The notes under the pieces: generated by a model
Database searches by the model: none
The model's input: only the letters and a program-made list of their open reading frames with translations
What the model was told of the DNA's origin: nothing
Position numbers and translations under genes: made by a program
Shown here: positions 51,554-60,801 of the stretch, piece by piece
Position numbering within the stretch: the first letter of the stretch is position 1
How the letters are laid out: each line of letters begins with the position of its first letter
Source: WTFY01 sp964614915
GTDB lineage: Bacteria; Pseudomonadota; Gammaproteobacteria; UBA4575
Reading direction: 5' to 3'
Length of the DNA: 64,000 nt
Assembly: GCA_964614915.1 (NCBI GenBank)
Contig: CAZTNC010000002.1
Coordinates: forward strand, 1-64,000

Positions 51554-53479
51554 TCAAGAGGCCGTTTTGGTTTTTCGTCGTCGGGTTCGCTTGACGGCAG
51601 GCTTGGTTTTCTGACTTTCTTTTACGAATTGCTGGATGGACTCCAGGATGCCGTCTGCATCCAGTCCTGCATCTGACAACTGTTCCTCGCGGGTGGCGTG
51701 GTTCAGGTAATGATCCGGCAAGCCCAGGTTTTTGATGCAAACAGGAAGCTGGCCGACCGCCAAAACCTCGTTGACCGCAGAGCCTGCACCTCCTGCCACG
51801 ACATTGTCCTCGATCGTGACTATAAACTCGTGCGCCTTGGCAACATCGATAATGAGGGCCTGGTCGATCGGTTTGACGAACCGCATGTCGACTACAGTGG
51901 CATCCAGCTGTTCTCCGACAGTGAGGGCATCATGCACGGGGCTTCCAAAGGCCAGGATGGCAATGCGTTTGCCTTGGCGCAACACCTTGGCCTTGCCGAC
52001 CTCCACTGCATTCATCTCAGGCTCGACCGGAGTGCCTGGTCCGCTGCCTCGAGGATAGCGCACGGCAGCCGGACACTCCTGCAGGTAGGCCGTGTAGAGC
52101 ATCCGCCGTGTCTCATTTTCATTGCTGGGTGTCATCACCACCATGTTCGGGATGCAACGCAGGTAGGTCAGGTCAAAACTGCCCGCATGTGTCTGCCCGT
52201 CGCCACCCACTACCCCGGCCCGGTCGATCGCAAACATGACCGGAAGGTTTTGCACTGCCACATCATGGACCAGCTGGTCGTAGCCGCGCTGCAGGAAGGT
52301 TGAGTAGATGGCCACAATCGGCTTGACATCCTCACAGGCCATGCCGGCGGCAAGTGTTACGGCATGCTGCTCTGCAATGGCAACATCGAAGTAGCGGTCA
52401 GGAAATTCCTTGGAGAACCGGACCAGGCCCGAGCCCTCACGCATGGCAGGCGTGATCGCCATTACGCGCTCATCCTGCTTGGCAATGTCGCACAGCCAGT
52501 CGCTGAAAACCTGCGTATAGGTGACCTTCTTCGGCTGCCCCTTGGATTTGACCACCCCGACACTTGGCTCAAAGGTGGGCACGGCATGGTAGCCTACCGG
52601 ATCCGATTCTGCCTTCGCATAACCCTTGCCCTTGACCGTGCAGATGTGCAGCAGCCGGGGGCCTTCCAGGCGTTTGAGGTTTTTCAGAATCTTGATCAGG
52701 CTGCTCGCATCATGCCCGTTTGCAGGGCCGTAATAGCTTACACCCAGTTCCTCAAACAGCGTTCCGGGGGGTGTCACCACACCCTTTACGTGTTCGGTGA
52801 TGCGTCCGACAAACTCATTCGCAAACGGGATAGGCTGCAGCAGTTTTTCACTGCTCTTGCTGATGGTGGCCGACATTTGTCCGGAGAGTATCCGGGTCAG
52901 GTAATTCGTCATGGCACCGATATTGGGCGAAATCGACATTTCGTTGTCATTGAGTATGACCAGCAGGTCGGCATTGCTGTCCCCCAGGTGATTCAGGGCC
53001 TCATACGCCATTCCACCCGTGATGCCGCCGTCTCCGATGACCGCGATGACTTTGCGCTTCTTGCTCTGCGGCGCACTGGCAATGGCCATCCCCAGGGCAG
53101 CACCGATGGAAGTGCTCGAATGGCCGGTTCCAAAATGGTCATGTTCACTTTCGCTGCGTTTCGGGAAGGGCGCCAGTCCGTCCTTGGTTCGAATGGTTGT
53201 AATGCGGTCTTTGCGGCCCGTGAGGATCTTGTGCGGGTAGCACTGGTGGCCGACATCCCACACGATGCGGTCATGCGGGGTATTGAAGACATAATGCAGG
53301 GCAACGGTGATTTCGACAGCACCGAGACCACCCCCGAAGTGCCCGCCACAACTGGCAATGGAATCCAGCAAGAAGTCCCGCAGCTCATCTGCCACGGCGG
53401 GCATCTGCTTTTCCCTCAGCGCCCGCAGATCTGCAGGGCTGTCAATCCTGGATAACAGGGGATAGCGGGATGTGTCCAT
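51554..53479 (-). CDS. dxs: Dxs, 1-deoxy-D-xylulose-5-phosphate synthase
   Basis: Thiamine-diphosphate enzyme of 641 residues that starts the MEP isoprenoid pathway from pyruvate and glyceraldehyde 3-phosphate. The TPP motif begins at GDGGITGGMAYEA and ends with LNDN. HQCYPHKILTGR (residues about 80-91) and AEQHAVTLAAGMA near residue 370 are typical. The basic C-terminal tail (KRTRRRKTK) is unusual but short. It lies downstream of ispA and xseB, the classic order. Confidence 0.96.
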   Translation of the reverse strand: MDTSRYPLLSRIDSPADLRALREKQMPAVADELRDFLLDSIASCGGHFGGGLGAVEITVALHYVFNTPHDRIVWDVGHQCYPHKILTGRKDRITTIRTKDGLAPFPKRSESEHDHFGTGHSSTSIGAALGMAIASAPQSKKRKVIAVIGDGGITGGMAYEALNHLGDSNADLLVILNDNEMSISPNIGAMTNYLTRILSGQMSATISKSSEKLLQPIPFANEFVGRITEHVKGVVTPPGTLFEELGVSYYGPANGHDASSLIKILKNLKRLEGPRLLHICTVKGKGYAKAESDPVGYHAVPTFEPSVGVVKSKGQPKKVTYTQVFSDWLCDIAKQDERVMAITPAMREGSGLVRFSKEFPDRYFDVAIAEQHAVTLAAGMACEDVKPIVAIYSTFLQRGYDQLVHDVAVQNLPVMFAIDRAGVVGGDGQTHAGSFDLTYLRCIPNMVVMTPSNENETRRMLYTAYLQECPAAVRYPRGSGPGTPVEPEMNAVEVGKAKVLRQGKRIAILAFGSPVHDALTVGEQLDATVVDMRFVKPIDQALIIDVAKAHEFIVTIEDNVVAGGAGSAVNEVLAVGQLPVCIKNLGLPDHYLNHATREEQLSDAGLDADGILESIQQFVKESQKTKPAVKRTRRRKTKTAS

Positions 53480-53531
53480 AGGTATCAGGAGTAGTCAGAC
53501 TGGTCGCCGCAGCAAGGCCGAAGCCGGTGCG

Positions 53532-54434
53532 CTATGAAATTCGTCTTATTATGTATTGACTAACAGCGTACAGCGTTGCCCACTGAAAATCCAGATGGTC
53601 AATTTCCCGGCAGGCTTGCTGTAACAACTCTTCAGCCATGTTTCCGGCTTGCTCCATTCCTACGATGCTCGGATAGGTGGGCTTGTTTTGCGCCGCATCG
53701 GAACCTTGCGGTTTGCCCAGAACTTCCGTCTCACTCTGAATGTCGAGAATATCGTCCCGGATCTGAAACAGCAGTCCGATGCAATCGGAAAAGCGGGCAA
53801 ACCGCTCATAGATCTCGGGTGTATCCATCTCACTCGCAGCCACGGCCATCAGCACGCTGGCCCTGATCAGCGCCCCGGTCTTGAGGCGATGCATGTGCTT
53901 CAGATCTTTTTCATCAAGTGATTTGTTGACAGAAGCAAGATCAATCGCCTGTCCGCCGACCATACCCTGTGAGCCGGCTCCATCACCGAGGAGTTGGGCC
54001 ATCTTGATCCGCCGTTCTGGCGGGTTGGCAGGATCGTTGGCCAGTACGGAAAATGCTAAAGCCTGAAGGGCATCGCCTGCCAGAATGGCATTGGCCTCTC
54101 CGAAGGCATTGTGGCAGGTTGGTCGTCCACGACGCAGGTCATCGTCGTCCATTGCCGGGAGATCGTCATGGATCAGGGAGTAACTGTGTATCAGTTCCAC
54201 GGCACAGGCCGGCGCATCCAGTCTGTCCACAGGCACGTCCAGTGCCTCTCCAGTGGCATACAGCAGTACCGGGCGTATTCGTTTGCCTTCTCCCAGTACG
54301 GTATAACGCATGGCCTCATGCAGAACTGCAGGCGGTTCGGATGCTGCAGGAAGCCAGTTTTCGAGTTGCTGGTTAACACGCCCAGCATAGAGACTGAGAA
54401 TCTCGTCAATCTTTTTCGGGCTTTTCTCCGTCAT
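53532..54434 (-). CDS. ispA: IspA, farnesyl diphosphate synthase
   Basis: Trans-prenyltransferase of about 300 residues. The first aspartate-rich motif is HDDLPAMDDDDLRRG, in the usual place near residue 85, and the second is DDILD. GEGKRIRPVLLYATGEAL precedes them. It makes farnesyl diphosphate, the starter for undecaprenyl phosphate used by MraY and for ubiquinone. I chose the ATG at 54434, which overlaps the xseB end by 29 bases; an upstream ATG at 54461 adds 9 residues. Confidence 0.94.
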   Translation of the reverse strand: MTEKSPKKIDEILSLYAGRVNQQLENWLPAASEPPAVLHEAMRYTVLGEGKRIRPVLLYATGEALDVPVDRLDAPACAVELIHSYSLIHDDLPAMDDDDLRRGRPTCHNAFGEANAILAGDALQALAFSVLANDPANPPERRIKMAQLLGDGAGSQGMVGGQAIDLASVNKSLDEKDLKHMHRLKTGALIRASVLMAVAASEMDTPEIYERFARFSDCIGLLFQIRDDILDIQSETEVLGKPQGSDAAQNKPTYPSIVGMEQAGNMAEELLQQACREIDHLDFQWATLYAVSQYIIRRIS

Positions 54435-54636
54435 CGAAGCTCTTTTCTGTCCAGTCTCCATTTTCCTTGCTCAGAACCGAAATTTTCTGTTCCGCCTGCT
54501 GCAATGCCTGGCGGCACTGGCGTGTGAGCTTGACGCCCTGTTCAAAGCACTTCAGTGACTCCTCCAGGGACAGGCCACCTTTTTCCAACTTGTCGACCAG
54601 TTCTTCAAGTTGTTTTAATGATTTTTCAAAATCCAT
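54406..54636 (-). CDS. xseB: XseB, exonuclease VII small subunit
   Basis: A 76-residue protein with MDFEKSLKQLEELVDKLEKG at the N-terminus and LSLEESLKCFEQGVKL after it, the XseB coiled-coil signature. Exonuclease VII degrades single-stranded DNA; the large subunit XseA is not in the window. The ATG at 54636 is chosen by homology, though the frame is open further upstream. It is the first gene of xseB-ispA-dxs. Confidence 0.93.
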   Translation of the reverse strand: MDFEKSLKQLEELVDKLEKGGLSLEESLKCFEQGVKLTRQCRQALQQAEQKISVLSKENGDWTEKSFDDGEKPEKD

Positions 54637-54969
54637 GAGTTGCGCTGTAGTTTTTTGTAACGATTTTGGAAGGGAACACAGATCGACTGCACACGGCTTT
54701 TCCTGCAGCAAGGAGCTGTACCTGTGCAGATCGTCATGCGCCGTATCATAGCATGCCGCTCAGAATGCTGAGGCACATGACCAGCACATGCACGGATCAG
54801 GTGAACGCATTTTGCCGGGTGTTGGCCCAAGGTACTGGACTGGATACAGGGGAGGGTACGGGTCTGGCCGTGTCAACTAATATGTTATACTGTAATACTA
54901 AATCCTATGGGGCTCCAGGATACGGGTTCCACATCGTATCGTTACTCCCTTCTGACCAAGGTGACATCC
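54637..54969 (+). other. Divergent region between xseB and zur (333 bases)
   Basis: No convincing gene is seen. It must hold the promoters for xseB-ispA-dxs (leftward) and zur-znuC-znuB (rightward). A candidate Zur box sits at 54883-54897, listed separately. I see no clear paired -35 and -10 for the leftward promoter. Confidence 0.5.
54883..54897 (+). promoter_or_regulatory. Candidate Zur box before zur-znuCB
   Basis: The sequence TGTTATACTGTAATA matches the gammaproteobacterial Zur consensus as I remember it (TGTTATANTATAACA) at all but two positions. It overlaps the -10-like TATACT. It lies 72 bases before the zur start, so zinc-bound Zur could repress its own operon. Confidence 0.6.
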
Positions 54970-55473
54970 ATGGACCAGCCGTCTTTTCCGCAACGCCAGC
55001 ACGATCACGAGGCCTGTATTCATGCGGGCATGGCGCATGCGGAGGCTACATGCGAGAGCCGTAATGAGCGCTTCACCGCGAATCGCCGTTCTGTCCTCGA
55101 GTTGCTGCTGGCCGGGCATCGCCCGCTGGGAGTCTACGAACTCATGAAACAGTTTGACTGGAAAGGGCGCAAACCTGCACCTGCCCAGATTTATCGTGCA
55201 CTTGAGTTCCTGGAATCCATCGGTCTTGTGCACCGTATCGAAAGCTGCAATGCCTATCTCGCATGCAACCGTCCAGGGCGTCACCACTGCACCATATTTC
55301 TGGTGTGTGAGCAGTGTAAGACGGTCGCTGAAGTCGAGGCGGAACGCATGCAGGATGCCATCACCGACCTTGCGGGACAGACTGGCTTTGAGCTTCACTC
55401 CCAGGTACTTGAGGCCCGCGGGCTTTGTCCGGAGTGCGCCGAGTCTGGGGCCACCGACGAGGTCGGCCGTTGA
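54970..55473 (+). CDS. zur: Zur, Fur-family zinc uptake regulator
   Basis: A 167-residue Fur-family protein. An N-terminal winged helix (about residues 30-90, with RRSVLELLLAGHRPLGVYEL) precedes the dimerisation domain. The structural zinc cysteines appear as CEQCK and CPEC, and HHCTIFLVC supplies regulatory ligands. The N-terminus is rich in His (HDHEACIHAGMAH). Zur rather than Fur is favoured because znuC and znuB follow directly, 2 bases downstream. The upstream dyad fits self-regulation. Confidence 0.9.
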   Translation: MDQPSFPQRQHDHEACIHAGMAHAEATCESRNERFTANRRSVLELLLAGHRPLGVYELMKQFDWKGRKPAPAQIYRALEFLESIGLVHRIESCNAYLACNRPGRHHCTIFLVCEQCKTVAEVEAERMQDAITDLAGQTGFELHSQVLEARGLCPECAESGATDEVGR

Positions 55474-55475
55474 GC

Positions 55476-56276
55476 ATGGGCGGGACCCGGTTGATCGGAG
55501 CCCAGGGAGTCAGCGTTCGCAGAAGAGGGCGCTTGCTTCTTCACGGGGTGGATATCCACGTGAACCGGGGCGAGGTGGTGACCCTGATTGGGCCAAACGG
55601 TGCCGGCAAAACCACACTGGTCCGCGTCCTGCTCGGATTGCTGTTGCCGGATACGGGTCACGTGCAGCGTGGACCCTCTGTCCGGGTAGGCTATGTGCCC
55701 CAGCATCTCCATCTGAACTCGACCATGCCGATCTCGGTAAAGCGCATGATGAGCCTGACCGGGCAGCCTCCTCCAGGCGCCATCGAGGAAGCCCTTGATG
55801 AAACCGGGTCACGAGGGTTACTGGAAGCCCGCATGTCTGAGCTTTCAGGTGGTGAACTGCGCAGGGTGTTGCTAGCACGTGCGTTACTGAATCACCCTGA
55901 CCTGTTGATCCTGGATGAGCCTGTGCAGGGAGTGGATTACATTGGCGAAGCAGACATGTATGCGCTGATTGCAGAGATTGTCGCACGCCACGGTTGCGGT
56001 GCGCTCATGGTGAGCCATGACCTTCATATCGTGATGGCCGCCACGGACCGGGTCGTCTGTCTGAATCACCATATATGCTGTACCGGAGTGCCTCAGGAAG
56101 TGGTCGGGCACGACGAATTCCAGCGGCTGTTTGGTACTCGTGCAGGAGTCGTTACTGCGCTCTATCAGCACAGCCATGATCACGTGCATGATTTCGCCAA
56201 GGTTGCACCGGTGGCATCCGACGAGCATGTATATCCGCACATGCGGCCTGCAGAGGAAGTCAAGGATGCTGGATGA
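55476..56276 (+). CDS. znuC: ZnuC, zinc ABC transporter ATPase
   Basis: ABC ATPase of 266 residues: Walker A GPNGAGKTT near residue 38, ABC signature LSGGELRR near residue 125, Walker B LLILDEPVQGVD, and the switch His in MVSHDLH. The C-terminus is His-rich (HSHDHVHDF and HVYPHM), which may buffer zinc. I chose the ATG at 55476, two bases after zur. It overlaps znuB by 11 bases. The periplasmic binding protein znuA is not in the window. Confidence 0.93.
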   Translation: MGGTRLIGAQGVSVRRRGRLLLHGVDIHVNRGEVVTLIGPNGAGKTTLVRVLLGLLLPDTGHVQRGPSVRVGYVPQHLHLNSTMPISVKRMMSLTGQPPPGAIEEALDETGSRGLLEARMSELSGGELRRVLLARALLNHPDLLILDEPVQGVDYIGEADMYALIAEIVARHGCGALMVSHDLHIVMAATDRVVCLNHHICCTGVPQEVVGHDEFQRLFGTRAGVVTALYQHSHDHVHDFAKVAPVASDEHVYPHMRPAEEVKDAG

Positions 56277-57075
56277 TTTTTTTGTTCGCGCACTTTTGGC
56301 GGCAGCCAGTGTAGGCTGTGTTGCTGGACCGCTTGGCTGCTTTTTGCTGTGGCGCAGGATGGCCTATTTTGGGGATACCATGGCACATTCTGCACTGCTA
56401 GGCGTAGCGCTTGGGATGGTCCTTGGCAGTTCACCGGTTCTCGGGGTTTTTGCCATCGTGTTTGTAACTGCATTGTCCCTGCTGTTTCTGCAAAGAACCG
56501 TCCATCTTGCCAGTGACACCCTGCTGGGACTGCTCTCGCATACGGCTTTGGCCCTGGGAGTAGTGGTGCTTGCTATCTCCGGCTCGGCAAGCGGGCATAG
56601 CCTTTTGGGATACCTGTTTGGTGATGTACTGGCCGTGACCCGCACGGACCTCGCCATGGTCTGGGTCGGGGGGTTCATTTGCCTCGCCGTGCTGGCCTAC
56701 ATCTGGCGCCCACTGGTCGCGCTTACCGTGCACGAGGACCTTGCTCGTGCCGAAGGCAGCCCGGTCGAACGCAGCCAGATCATCTACATGATCCTGATGG
56801 CTGCAGCCGTGGCAGCCGGTATGAAGGTAGTTGGTGTACTGCTGGCGGTGGCCATGCTCATCATCCCGGCTGCAGCAGCCCAATCCCTGTCCCGTACACC
56901 GGAGCAGATGGCGGTACTTGCTGCCATCATCGGTATCATTTCAGGAAGCGGCGGCCTGTACGGTTCACTGGTACTGGATACTCCCTCCGGCCCGTCGATC
57001 GTGGTGATGGCAGGAATTCTTTTCCTGATCAGCCTTTTGGTCCAGCCCATAAGCCGGGCACTGGAATCCGCCTAA
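56266..57075 (+). CDS. znuB: ZnuB, zinc ABC transporter permease
   Basis: ABC-3 family permease of 269 residues with about eight membrane helices. The start MLDDFFVRALLAAA and the stretch WRRMAYFGDTMAHSALLGVALG near residue 30 are typical. KVVGVLLAVAMLIIPAA and the ending are also conserved. It imports zinc with ZnuC. An earlier in-frame start lies inside znuC and is unlikely. It is the last gene of the operon. Confidence 0.93.
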   Translation: MLDDFFVRALLAAASVGCVAGPLGCFLLWRRMAYFGDTMAHSALLGVALGMVLGSSPVLGVFAIVFVTALSLLFLQRTVHLASDTLLGLLSHTALALGVVVLAISGSASGHSLLGYLFGDVLAVTRTDLAMVWVGGFICLAVLAYIWRPLVALTVHEDLARAEGSPVERSQIIYMILMAAAVAAGMKVVGVLLAVAMLIIPAAAAQSLSRTPEQMAVLAAIIGIISGSGGLYGSLVLDTPSGPSIVVMAGILFLISLLVQPISRALESA

Positions 57076-57202
57076 GCCAGACTAGTCCCGCTAAATCCTC
57101 GTTGGTGGTTTTGCGTTGTTGTACCACGCAGGATTGTATGCTCGTTTAGTTCAATATTATTAAGTGTTCATTGATATTGGACATATTTTTTTAATGAACT
57201 AA

Positions 57203-58048
57203 TCAGGATCGGGGTGGAGGTTTGGGGCGCGCATCAAATTCGATTTGCTCCGCGCCGTGGTATACGAGAAAGGCACGCCCTTTGGCACGCGCGATCATCA
57301 TAATGCCTAGGTCACGAGCCAGTTCCAGGCCCATGTGAGTGACTCCCGAGCGCGACAGTAGCACCGGAATACCCATGTGTGCAGATTTCATGATCATCTC
57401 GGAGGTCAGGCGACCGGTGGTATAGAAAATCTTGTCCGCACCTGCAACATGCTCGAGCCACATCCAGCCCGAGATGGCATCCGCAGCATTATGCCTGCCA
57501 ACGTCTTCGACGAATTTAAGGATTTCAGTGTCGTGGCAAAGTGCACAGCCATGTACCGCACCGGCTCGCTTGTAAATTTCGTTGAACCGGGTGATGGCCG
57601 CCAGCAAATCATAGATTTTCGACTGCTTCAGGGACACTTTCGGGAGTCGGGCATCGTACAGCTTGTCCAGTGTGCAACTGAAGACTGTGCCCTGTCCGCA
57701 GCCTGAAGTCACAGTCCGGCTGCTCAGTTTTTCCTCCCAGTCGGTGATTTCCCGGCCTTCACAGGTCATGATCTCGACGGTTTCCCGCTCCCAGTCCACC
57801 TCGACCGAGGCAATATCGGAAATATCCTCTAGCAGGCGCTGGTTACGCAGGTAGCCGAGCGCAAGCTCTTCCGGATGGGTGCCCAGTGTCATCAGTGTCA
57901 CGAGCTCGCGGCCGTTCACTTTCAGGGTCAGGGGGGACTCTCCTGCAACCTGCACCTCGCGCTGCTCATGAAACTGGTTGGTGACGGTCACCGCATGCGT
58001 GGGTGCAAGCCCCTGCCGTGACATTTTGGGTCGGTAATGCTGGTTCAT
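57203..58048 (-). CDS. fdhD: FdhD, sulfurtransferase for formate dehydrogenase
   Basis: A 281-residue protein needed to make active formate dehydrogenase by passing sulfur from IscS to the molybdopterin cofactor. The key motif CALC (in AVHGCALCHDTE) holds the two functional cysteines. VGRHNAADAISG and RLTSEMIMKSAHMGIP are typical. I chose the ATG at 58048, 5 bases after the radA stop. It implies a formate dehydrogenase elsewhere in the genome; none is in this window. Confidence 0.94.
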   Translation of the reverse strand: MNQHYRPKMSRQGLAPTHAVTVTNQFHEQREVQVAGESPLTLKVNGRELVTLMTLGTHPEELALGYLRNQRLLEDISDIASVEVDWERETVEIMTCEGREITDWEEKLSSRTVTSGCGQGTVFSCTLDKLYDARLPKVSLKQSKIYDLLAAITRFNEIYKRAGAVHGCALCHDTEILKFVEDVGRHNAADAISGWMWLEHVAGADKIFYTTGRLTSEMIMKSAHMGIPVLLSRSGVTHMGLELARDLGIMMIARAKGRAFLVYHGAEQIEFDARPKPPPRS

Positions 58049-58052
58049 CGCA

Positions 58053-59405
58053 CTAGGCAATGTGCCTGACCGCCTCGCCAAGCTGGCGGACGGTAATCAC
58101 TTCCAGTCCGGGCAGCCGGGTCTTGGGTTGATTGGCCTCGGGGATGATCGCCTTGGTCACACCGTGCTCGCGCGCCTCTTTCAGACGTGCCAGGCCGTTA
58201 TAGACCGGGCGAACCTCGCCCGTCAGTCCGATCTCGCCAAAGGCCGCAAGCCCGCGGTCCAGGGTGTGGTTTTTGAAACTGGAGTAGGTCGCCAGCAGCA
58301 CTGCAAGGTCTGCTCCGGTTTCCTTCAACTGGATGCCCCCGACGATGTTTACGAACACATCCTTGTCATAGATCTCGACACCTCCATGCCTGTGCAGTAT
58401 CGCAAGCAGCATGGTCAACCGGTTCTGTTCAATCCCGATTGCAACTCGCCTCGGATGGGTTGCCGGGGTGTCTTCCACCAGGGACTGTACTTCCAGCAAC
58501 AAGGGTCGGGTGGCTTCACAGGTTACGGTGATCACGCTGCCGGGGGCAGTGTCTGCGTGCCGCGATAAAAAGATGGCCGATGGGTTTTTAACACCCTTCA
58601 GGCCCGTATCCTGCATCACGAAGACTCCCAGTTCGTTGACGGCTCCGAAGCGGTTCTTGGCTGCCCTCAACACGCGGTAACGCCCGCCATCGTCACCCTC
58701 GAAATACAACACGGTATCCACAACGTGCTCGAGCACCCGCGGTCCGGCAATCGAGCCTTCCTTGGTGACGTGGCCAATCATGAAAACCGTAGTGTCGGTC
58801 TGCTTGGCGAACTGGGTGACGCGGTTTGCACATTCTCTCACCTGGGAAATGGAGCCGGCGGCCGAAGGAGTCTTCTCGGAGGCCAGCGACTGGATCGAGT
58901 CGATGACCATGATGCTCGGGCGCTCCCTCGTGGCACAGGCCAGGATTTCCTCAAGTCGTGTGGAGGCCAGCACTCGCAGAGGTGCATTCTTGTAGCCAAG
59001 CCGCTCTGCGCGCAGGGCCACCTGCTGCAGGGACTCTTCGCCGGTCACGTACAGGGCGCGCTGGTGATCCAGAGCACACAGGACCTGCAGCAGCAGGGTC
59101 GATTTGCCAATGCCGGGATTGCCGCCGACCAGTACCACTGAGCCCGTGACAATTCCGCCGCCCAGCACACGGTCGAGTTCTGCAAGGGTGGTGGCCGTGC
59201 GGTCCTGTGACTCGAAGGTAATTTCGCTGACGGTCTGGATTTCAGTGACATCCCCGGCATGCAGCAGCGAGATGGCCTTGTTTTGCCTGAACACGGCCGA
59301 CTGCTTCTCGATCGTGTTCCAAGCCCCGCAGCTGGGGCACTGGCCCGTCCACTTGGTGAAAAGACCGGTGCATTCCGTACAGACAAAGCTTGATTCCTTG
59401 GCCAT
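58053..59405 (-). CDS. radA: RadA, DNA recombination and repair ATPase
   Basis: A 450-residue RecA-like protein. The N-terminal C4 zinc finger (CTECTGLFTKWTGQCPSC, residues 9-26) precedes Walker A GGNPGIGKST and the RadA-specific KNRFG motif. A C-terminal Lon-like domain follows. It is a helicase-like factor for branch migration in recombination. I chose the ATG at 59405 because the zinc finger begins there; the upstream extension is not conserved. fdhD follows it directly. Confidence 0.95.
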   Translation of the reverse strand: MAKESSFVCTECTGLFTKWTGQCPSCGAWNTIEKQSAVFRQNKAISLLHAGDVTEIQTVSEITFESQDRTATTLAELDRVLGGGIVTGSVVLVGGNPGIGKSTLLLQVLCALDHQRALYVTGEESLQQVALRAERLGYKNAPLRVLASTRLEEILACATRERPSIMVIDSIQSLASEKTPSAAGSISQVRECANRVTQFAKQTDTTVFMIGHVTKEGSIAGPRVLEHVVDTVLYFEGDDGGRYRVLRAAKNRFGAVNELGVFVMQDTGLKGVKNPSAIFLSRHADTAPGSVITVTCEATRPLLLEVQSLVEDTPATHPRRVAIGIEQNRLTMLLAILHRHGGVEIYDKDVFVNIVGGIQLKETGADLAVLLATYSSFKNHTLDRGLAAFGEIGLTGEVRPVYNGLARLKEAREHGVTKAIIPEANQPKTRLPGLEVITVRQLGEAVRHIA

Positions 59406-59463
59406 TTGGATATTGTACCCGAGAGGTGAGGGCAACTCTGGGCTGTGCTGCAGGCGTGCGGGG

Positions 59464-60741
59464 CTAGACTGCCTCTTGGGGCTTGCGCAGTTGCGGGCTG
59501 ATCCTGGCCGTGCGGACTGCATTCTTGTGGGTGCGCACGACTTCGATCGGATATCCGTCGATCAGCACGGTGGTGCCCGGTTCCGGAATGGATTCCATCT
59601 GTTCCAGAATCAGGCCATTGATGGTCTTGGGCCCGTGATCATGCAGTTCCAGGTTCAGGGCCTTGTTGATGTCCCGGATATGTGTGCCACCGTCCACGAA
59701 GTACGTGCCATCCTGCTGGGGATGAATCTCGACATCATAGGTGGCCGGGTCATTGGTGAACTCGCCGACGATTTCCTCAAGCAGGTCTTCAAGCGTGACC
59801 AGCCCCTGGATGTCGCCGAATTCGTCCACCACCAGGCTGGATCTCCGTTTCTTGTCCTGCAGTTCGAACAGCAATTTTTTCAGATTGGTGCCTTCCGGGA
59901 TGAAATACGGCTCGCGTAACGCCTGTTCCAGATCCTCAAGCGCGATTTCCTTTTGGATGACGCTGGTGAACAGCTTGCGCACATGCAGGAAGCCGACCAC
60001 ATTGTCGATGCTGCCACGGCAGACCGGAATTCGTGTGTAGGAAATGTTCTTCAGTTGCGAGACGGTTTCTTCCCAGTCATCGTCAAGGTCGATGGCGACA
60101 ATCTCGTTTTTCGGGATCATGATGTCTTCCACTGTGATCTTTTCCAGGTCGAGCACCCCCAGCAGCATCTGCTGGTGTTCGCTGGAGATGGAGATGTGCT
60201 CGTCATCGACCACGGTGCGCAATTCTTCGTGACTGAGCTTGTTGCCAGTGCTGTCCTTGACTTCAATCCCGAACACCCTCAGCAGGTTATTGGCAAACAG
60301 GTTCACGGTCCAGACGAAGGGATAGGTCACGGCAAGCAACGGCACGTAGACCACAGCCGCCGGCAGGGCCAGTTTTTCTGCATGCAGTGCCGCAACGGTT
60401 TTCGGAGTCAGTTCGGCAAAGATCAGGATCACAAAGATCAGGATGAAGGTGGCGACCGCAATGCCGATATCGCCATGCAAGCGATACCCGATGTAGGCGG
60501 ACAGCTGGGCAATCAGGATATTGACCACATTGTTGCCGAGCAGGATCAGACCAATGAGGCGGTCAGGTTTTTCGAGCAGCTTTTGCGCCTGCTTTGCACC
60601 GCGGCGACCGGTGCGGACCATGTGCCGGAGGCGATAGCGATCCAGCGCCATCAATGCCGTTTCCGAGCCTGAAAAAAATGCGGAGAGGATAAATAGAATA
60701 AACAACACTGAAAACAGTGTGCCTATCGAAAAATCGTCCAA
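59464..60741 (-). CDS. CorB/HlyC-CorC family membrane protein
   Basis: A 425-residue protein of the CNNM/CorB type. Its DUF21 membrane domain (about residues 1-180, with FFSGSETALMALDRYRLRH and AELTPKTVAALHAEK) is followed by a CBS pair (about 200-320) and a C-terminal CorC_HlyC domain (about 335-415). Proteins of this type are linked to magnesium or cobalt efflux. It is separated from radA by 58 bases and its precise substrate is not known. Confidence 0.88.
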   Translation of the reverse strand: MDDFSIGTLFSVLFILFILSAFFSGSETALMALDRYRLRHMVRTGRRGAKQAQKLLEKPDRLIGLILLGNNVVNILIAQLSAYIGYRLHGDIGIAVATFILIFVILIFAELTPKTVAALHAEKLALPAAVVYVPLLAVTYPFVWTVNLFANNLLRVFGIEVKDSTGNKLSHEELRTVVDDEHISISSEHQQMLLGVLDLEKITVEDIMIPKNEIVAIDLDDDWEETVSQLKNISYTRIPVCRGSIDNVVGFLHVRKLFTSVIQKEIALEDLEQALREPYFIPEGTNLKKLLFELQDKKRRSSLVVDEFGDIQGLVTLEDLLEEIVGEFTNDPATYDVEIHPQQDGTYFVDGGTHIRDINKALNLELHDHGPKTINGLILEQMESIPEPGTTVLIDGYPIEVVRTHKNAVRTARISPQLRKPQEAV

Positions 60742-60801
60742 GGTCTACACGACCCTCCGGTAATAAAGATACCTACATTAACGGCTGTAGCGCCGAAATT
60801 G

